This document shows positions 60,485 to 64,000 of a stretch of 64,000 bases of DNA, piece after piece. Both the position numbers and the translations under genes were made by a program. Each line of letters starts with the position of its first letter. Position 1 is the stretch's first letter. This stretch comes from Streptomyces indicus. GTDB taxonomy: Bacteria; Actinomycetota; Actinomycetes; Streptomycetales; Streptomycetaceae. The DNA is taken from positions 491,523 to 555,522 of the forward strand of contig NZ_FNFF01000004.1 in NCBI RefSeq assembly GCF_900100315.1, read 5' to 3'. The notes below the pieces were generated by a model. That model was not told where the DNA came from, searched no databases, and was given only the letters and a program-made list of their open reading frames with translations.

Positions 60485-62769
60485 ACACGCCCCAGACGCA
60501 CCGGGGTTCGGCGGGGCTGCTGGCGAAGCTGATGGAGACGGTGCGCCCGGAGTTCCGGGCCGAGATGTTCTGTCCGCCGCGTGACAGCCCGGTGTTCTTC
60601 CCCGGTGAATGCCGCATCGTTTCCTGCCCGACGACGCTGACCATGGGCTCGCTGAAGCTCTGTCGCACCCACCATCACCGCTGGGTGGCCGCAGGACGCC
60701 CGGCCGACCTGGACAGCTGGGCCGCGGACGAGGACGCGCGCCTGCGCCGCCGCCAGCAGGTGGCGGCCTGCCTGGTCTCCGGGTGCAACCGGGCCAGGGC
60801 CGCCCACGGCCTGTGTCACCGACATGCTTCGCGATGGACCCACGCAGGGCGGCCACCCCTTGAGGACTGGGTGGGACGCACCCTCTATCACCCACCGCGC
60901 AGGCCGTGGGCCGCCGAGCGAAACTGCGAGTTTCCCGGTTGCCCGCGCTGGACCGACAGCACCGATGCGCCGCTGTGTCACACGCACCACACCCGGTGGC
61001 GCAAGCACGGCCGCCCTGACCTCACGAGCTGGTACGACGACCTTGCTCACCGCGGCGACCCGAAGATCCGCCTGAGTCAGCTCGATCCAGCACTCCGTCT
61101 GGAGTTCCAGTTCGGCCTGCAGCACCGGCTCGACGAGGGGCTGCGGTTCACCCCCGCCCGCGACGTCCGCCGCGCGGTCACCTGGGCCTGCGAGGCGCCG
61201 GTCACCAGCCTTCTGGACTGGGACGAGACCAGCTGGCGCGATCACGTCGCGCCGCTGAGGGCCGACGGACGGCGTCACGGCTACAACGTGGTCGCCTTCC
61301 GCTTCATCGCGGACACTCGCTTCGCACTGGAGCACCTGCTCATCGCCGATGATCCGTGGGCCGACCAGTATCCGCGCGAGATTTGGGACCTGCGGCACTT
61401 CGCCCTGGCCGAAGGCGAGATGCGCTACCTGCGCTTCGGCGGCATAGCTCAGCCCTGGCTGCGCGAGCTGGCCAAGCGGTGGTGCCGCTGGCGCATCAGC
61501 ATGAACATCAGCGTCAACACCGTCGCGCAGAACCTGCGCTCCCTGACTCATCTCTCGCGGCACTTGCCGCCGAACGCCGATCCTGGCGACCTGACCCGGG
61601 CCAGGATCGAGACGTGGATCGCCGCCTTGGCCGTCGATTACCCGGACGTGTTTACCCGCCGGGCGGCGGTCAACTCGCTGGGCCGGTTCCTCGCGGATGC
61701 TCGCGCCCACGACTGGCAGCCGGGCCTGCCCCGCGACGCCGTTGTCTACAACGACGCCCCGCCTCCGCCGCCGGCCAAGCCTCGCTGGATCTCCGAGCAC
61801 CTGATGCGGCAGATGGAGAACCCCGCCAGCCTGGCCTTGATCGCCACCGACGATCTCCGCCTCATGGTCCCGCTGCTGATCTCCTGCGGCCTGCGCATGA
61901 AGGACGCCCGGCGCCTGCGGTTCGACTGCGTCACCCACGACGACACCGGAGCCCCCTACCTGACCTGGGTGAACCACAAGATCCACGGGCGCATCGCGTT
62001 CTTCCCCATCAGCCAGGCCCTGGCCGATGAGATCGCCGCACAACAGAAGCGCGTCCAGGCCCGCTTCCCCGCCGGAAGCCACTTCCTGTTCCCCGGCTGG
62101 GTGGCCAACCTCAACGGCAGCAAGGCTGTCTCGGACAGCTGGTGCCGCGAACAGATGGAGACCTGGCTGGAGCGCATCCGCCTCATCGACGAGCACGGCC
62201 GCCCCGCGCGGGTGACCTTCCACCAGTTCCGCCACACGCTGGGCACCAGGCTCATCAACGCCAACGTCCCGCAGCACATCGTCCAGCAACTGCTCGATCA
62301 CATGTCGCCGCAGATGACGGCCATCTACGCCCGGCTGCACCAGAAGACCCTGCGCGAGCACTGGGAGAAGTCCCTCAAGGTCAACGCCGAGGGCGAACCC
62401 GTCGCACTGCCCGTCGACCACCCGCTCGCCGATGCCACCTGGATGCGGCTGTCCCTGGTCCGCGCCAAGGTCAGTCTCCCCAACGGCTACTGCGGAGCCC
62501 CCATCCAGACCGACTGCGAGTACGCCAACCCGTGTCTGGACTGCCGCTTCTTCATCACCACCGGCGACTTCCTCGACCAGCACCGACGCCAGCGGGACGA
62601 GACCCGCAAGCTCATCGGCGACGCCGAGAAGGCCGGGCTGTCGCGCATCGTCGAGAAGAACACCCGCACGCTCGGCAAGCTCGACACCATCATCGACGCC
62701 CTGGAACAGGCCGGACCGCAGCAGATCGTGGCCGGCGGGAAGGTGACCGATCTCGATGCCACCGGCTGA
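60481..62769 (+). CDS. tnpB: Tyrosine recombinase TnpB with N-terminal zinc modules
   Basis: A 762-residue recombinase. Residues 44-172 hold three C-x4-C...C-x2-H modules (C44/C49/C61/H64, C97/C102/C112/H115, C149/C154/C166/H169), each ending in HRW or RW, probably zinc-binding DNA contacts. The catalytic domain has Arg472 in SCGLRMKDARR, His581-x-x-Arg584 in HQFRHTLGTR, His607 in LDHMSPQMT and Tyr616 in AIYARL. A Cys cluster (CGAPIQTDCEYANPCLDC) follows near residue 675, as in other TnpB proteins. Starts at GTG, coupled to tnpA. Confidence 0.92.
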   Translation: MNTPQTHRGSAGLLAKLMETVRPEFRAEMFCPPRDSPVFFPGECRIVSCPTTLTMGSLKLCRTHHHRWVAAGRPADLDSWAADEDARLRRRQQVAACLVSGCNRARAAHGLCHRHASRWTHAGRPPLEDWVGRTLYHPPRRPWAAERNCEFPGCPRWTDSTDAPLCHTHHTRWRKHGRPDLTSWYDDLAHRGDPKIRLSQLDPALRLEFQFGLQHRLDEGLRFTPARDVRRAVTWACEAPVTSLLDWDETSWRDHVAPLRADGRRHGYNVVAFRFIADTRFALEHLLIADDPWADQYPREIWDLRHFALAEGEMRYLRFGGIAQPWLRELAKRWCRWRISMNISVNTVAQNLRSLTHLSRHLPPNADPGDLTRARIETWIAALAVDYPDVFTRRAAVNSLGRFLADARAHDWQPGLPRDAVVYNDAPPPPPAKPRWISEHLMRQMENPASLALIATDDLRLMVPLLISCGLRMKDARRLRFDCVTHDDTGAPYLTWVNHKIHGRIAFFPISQALADEIAAQQKRVQARFPAGSHFLFPGWVANLNGSKAVSDSWCREQMETWLERIRLIDEHGRPARVTFHQFRHTLGTRLINANVPQHIVQQLLDHMSPQMTAIYARLHQKTLREHWEKSLKVNAEGEPVALPVDHPLADATWMRLSLVRAKVSLPNGYCGAPIQTDCEYANPCLDCRFFITTGDFLDQHRRQRDETRKLIGDAEKAGLSRIVEKNTRTLGKLDTIIDALEQAGPQQIVAGGKVTDLDATG

Positions 62770-63172
62770 CAACGCCCACTTCCTCGTCGAAGCGTCGAAG
62801 ACGCGCAGCAGGCAGGCACGCGAGCGGGCCGAAGAAGCCGTCAAGGCTGCGGCTCGCCGCAGTGAACGGCCCACGGTCGTCGGCATCGCGAACGCTGCCG
62901 GTGTCTCCCGGTCCTGGCTATACACGCAGACCGACCTCATCACCGCGATCAACCAGCTCCAGACGCGAGCCCCGGCACCACACCGCAGCGCCCGGCACGC
63001 GGCCAGCGACGCCTCCCTGCAACGCAGGCTGGAGACCGCGCTCGAACGCAATCGGCAGCTTCGCGACCAGGTCGCCGACCTCACCCAGAAGCTGGAGATC
63101 GCCCACGGCGAGATCCGCCGTCTCCGCGTGCTGTCGAGCACCCCGGTGGGTGGTGCAAGCAGCTCGGGGTGA
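62756..63172 (+). CDS. tnpC: TnpC-like DUF6262 protein
   Basis: A 138-residue basic protein overlapping the end of tnpB by 14 bases. It has an N-terminal helix rich in Arg/Ala/Glu, a helix-turn-helix-like segment (VVGIANAAGVSRSWLYTQ), and a long C-terminal coiled coil (LETALERNRQLRDQVADLTQ). This matches DUF6262, the third gene of Tn554-like modules. In Tn554, TnpC influences efficiency and orientation of insertion rather than catalysing it. Confidence 0.85.
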   Translation: MPPADNAHFLVEASKTRSRQARERAEEAVKAAARRSERPTVVGIANAAGVSRSWLYTQTDLITAINQLQTRAPAPHRSARHAASDASLQRRLETALERNRQLRDQVADLTQKLEIAHGEIRRLRVLSSTPVGGASSSG

Positions 63173-63243
63173 AACCCCGGCAAAGCCGACGACAGCCCTA
63201 CGCGGTGCGATGCCTGAACCGGCGCCCCTCTACGCTGCTGATC

Positions 63244-63903
63244 ATGACGCAGAGCCCTGTTGAACTGGTGATCTTCGACTGTGACGGCGTGCTGGTGGAC
63301 AGCGAGAAGATATGCGTCAAAGTCGACGCCATGATCATGGCTGACCTGGGGTGCACGTTCACCGAAGCTGAGATCATCGAGCGGTTCGTGGGCTCGTCCA
63401 CCGAGGTCTACACCGCAGCAGTCGAGGAACGACTCGGACGGCGCCTGGAAAAGGGATGGCAGCAGAAGTACGAGCATCTGTATGAGGCGGCCTTCGAGGC
63501 CGAACTGACTGCTGTCGACGGCATCGCCGAGGTCCTGAAGAGCCTCACCACAGGCGTCTGCGTCGCCTCGAACGGTGATCACGCCGGCATCCGACGAAGC
63601 CTGGAAATCGCCGATCTGACGAACCACTTCGAGAACCGCATCTTCAGTGCGGCCGACGTCCGCCGAGGCAAGCCCGCACCCGACCTCTTCCAGCACGCTG
63701 CACGCTCCATGGGAGTACAACCCGAGCGATGCGCGGTGATCGAAGACAGCGCATACGGGGTGCAAGCAGCTCGGGCCGCCGGCATGCGAGCCTTCGGATA
63801 CTGCGGCGGCCTTACCCCGGCCTCGCGACTGGAGGGGCCAGGCACCGTCGTCTTCGACGACATGCGCAACCTGCCCGAACTGCTGGCGACCGCCACCGCC
63901 TAA
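63244..63903 (+). CDS. HAD-family phosphatase/phosphomutase, probable passenger
   Basis: A 219-residue HAD hydrolase of subfamily IA: motif I FDCDGVLVDSEK with Asp12 and Asp14, a four-helix cap (about residues 18-85), motif II VCVASNGDH, motif III Lys in RRGKPAPDLFQHA and motif IV VIEDSAYGVQAA. It resembles beta-phosphoglucomutase or small-molecule phosphatases. It lies 71 bases after tnpC in the same direction. A TACGCT -10 element is 7 bases before ATG 63244 with no ribosome site, pointing to its own leaderless promoter. Substrate is unknown. Confidence 0.87.
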   Translation: MTQSPVELVIFDCDGVLVDSEKICVKVDAMIMADLGCTFTEAEIIERFVGSSTEVYTAAVEERLGRRLEKGWQQKYEHLYEAAFEAELTAVDGIAEVLKSLTTGVCVASNGDHAGIRRSLEIADLTNHFENRIFSAADVRRGKPAPDLFQHAARSMGVQPERCAVIEDSAYGVQAARAAGMRAFGYCGGLTPASRLEGPGTVVFDDMRNLPELLATATA

Positions 63904-63940
63904 GCTCGCACAGCCCCTCGCCCAGAGCCGCTGAAACGAC

Positions 63941-63997
63941 ATGTCCATCTCGCAAAGCAGCACGTCAGACCAGCCCTTGTGACTGGGAGATCGACAT
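63941..63997. repeat. Inverted ATGTC(C/G)ATCTC motifs at right flank
   Basis: ATGTCCATCTCGC at 63941-63953 and, inverted, GAGATCGACAT at 63987-63997 (complement ATGTCGATCTC) differ by one base over 11. The first copy also matches ATGTCCAACTCGC at 59281-59293 in 12 of 13 positions, in the same orientation. They may be recombinase sites at the element's ends. Confidence 0.5.
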
Positions 63998-64000
63998 AAC

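Larger units (their letters stand above)
59281..64000 (+). mobile_element. Tn554-type site-specific transposon, right end not fully seen
   Basis: Two overlapping tyrosine recombinase genes and a short third gene (387, 762 and 138 residues) reproduce the tnpA-tnpB-tnpC order of Tn554 (361, 630 and 125 residues in the staphylococcal element, from memory), followed by a HAD hydrolase that may be cargo. Tn554-like elements move without terminal inverted repeats and insert at preferred sites. The left boundary is drawn at the ATGTCCAACTCGC motif (59281), which nearly repeats at 63941; the right limit is uncertain because the window ends. Confidence 0.75.

Overview
The window is high-GC DNA with strong G/C bias at third codon positions. 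It has many GTG starts, 4-base start/stop overlaps, several promoters that look leaderless, and typical actinomycete families (an ANTAR response regulator, PAC2, DUF6343, Tat-exported enzymes). It looks like a Streptomyces chromosome, mostly the conserved core. The run pyk – tRNA – ANTAR regulator – liv transporter – polA – rpsA – coaE is one I associate from memory with the Streptomyces core; I could not search to confirm it.

Left part (1–12.5 kb): a GH35 beta-galactosidase cut by the window edge, with a divergent AraC regulator; a coding remnant without a start; a small chorismate mutase; and aminopeptidase N. Next comes a tight two-gene operon of a PLP decarboxylase and an N-hydroxylating flavin monooxygenase. 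This is a siderophore-type precursor pair, but the acyltransferase and NIS synthetase normally found with it are absent. A Tat-exported 5'-nucleotidase, a SIMPL-domain protein and a cupin follow.

Middle (12.5–49 kb): pyruvate kinase; a tRNA that reads as Leu(CAA) but has a short variable loop; the PdtaR-like antitermination regulator; and a five-gene branched-chain amino-acid ABC transporter on the minus strand (transcribed livK-H-M-G-F). Then come a lipoprotein, a hotdog thioesterase, a YdeP-type molybdopterin enzyme, polA, a beta-lactamase-fold hydrolase overlapping a DUF4184 membrane protein tail-to-tail, a secreted lytic transglycosylase, a DUF3068 protein, HrpB helicase, a GH6 glycosidase and a methyltransferase. 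rpsA follows with a clear promoter and long leader, then PAC2, coaE, small membrane/TPR/cupin/DoxX proteins, an orphan soluble periplasmic-binding-type protein, an S4 protein, a TTA-containing AraC regulator and a secreted S33 peptidase.

Right part (49–59.3 kb) is more accessory: GNAT, a RidA-like gene with no canonical start codon, a quinone-reductase-like enzyme, DUF4291, a flavin-binding PPOX protein, an MFS pump with a divergent MarR regulator, a nucleotidyltransferase, a beta-helix/membrane protein and a second MFS pump.

The last 4.7 kb (about 59.3 kb to the edge) is a Tn554-type site-specific transposon: two tyrosine recombinases and a small DUF6262/TnpC protein in overlapping frames, plus a HAD phosphatase as a likely passenger. 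It abuts the 5' end of a small chromosomal gene, and a 13-base near-identical motif occurs at both flanks. The most interesting items are this element and its boundary, the incomplete siderophore-like operon, and the atypical tRNA.
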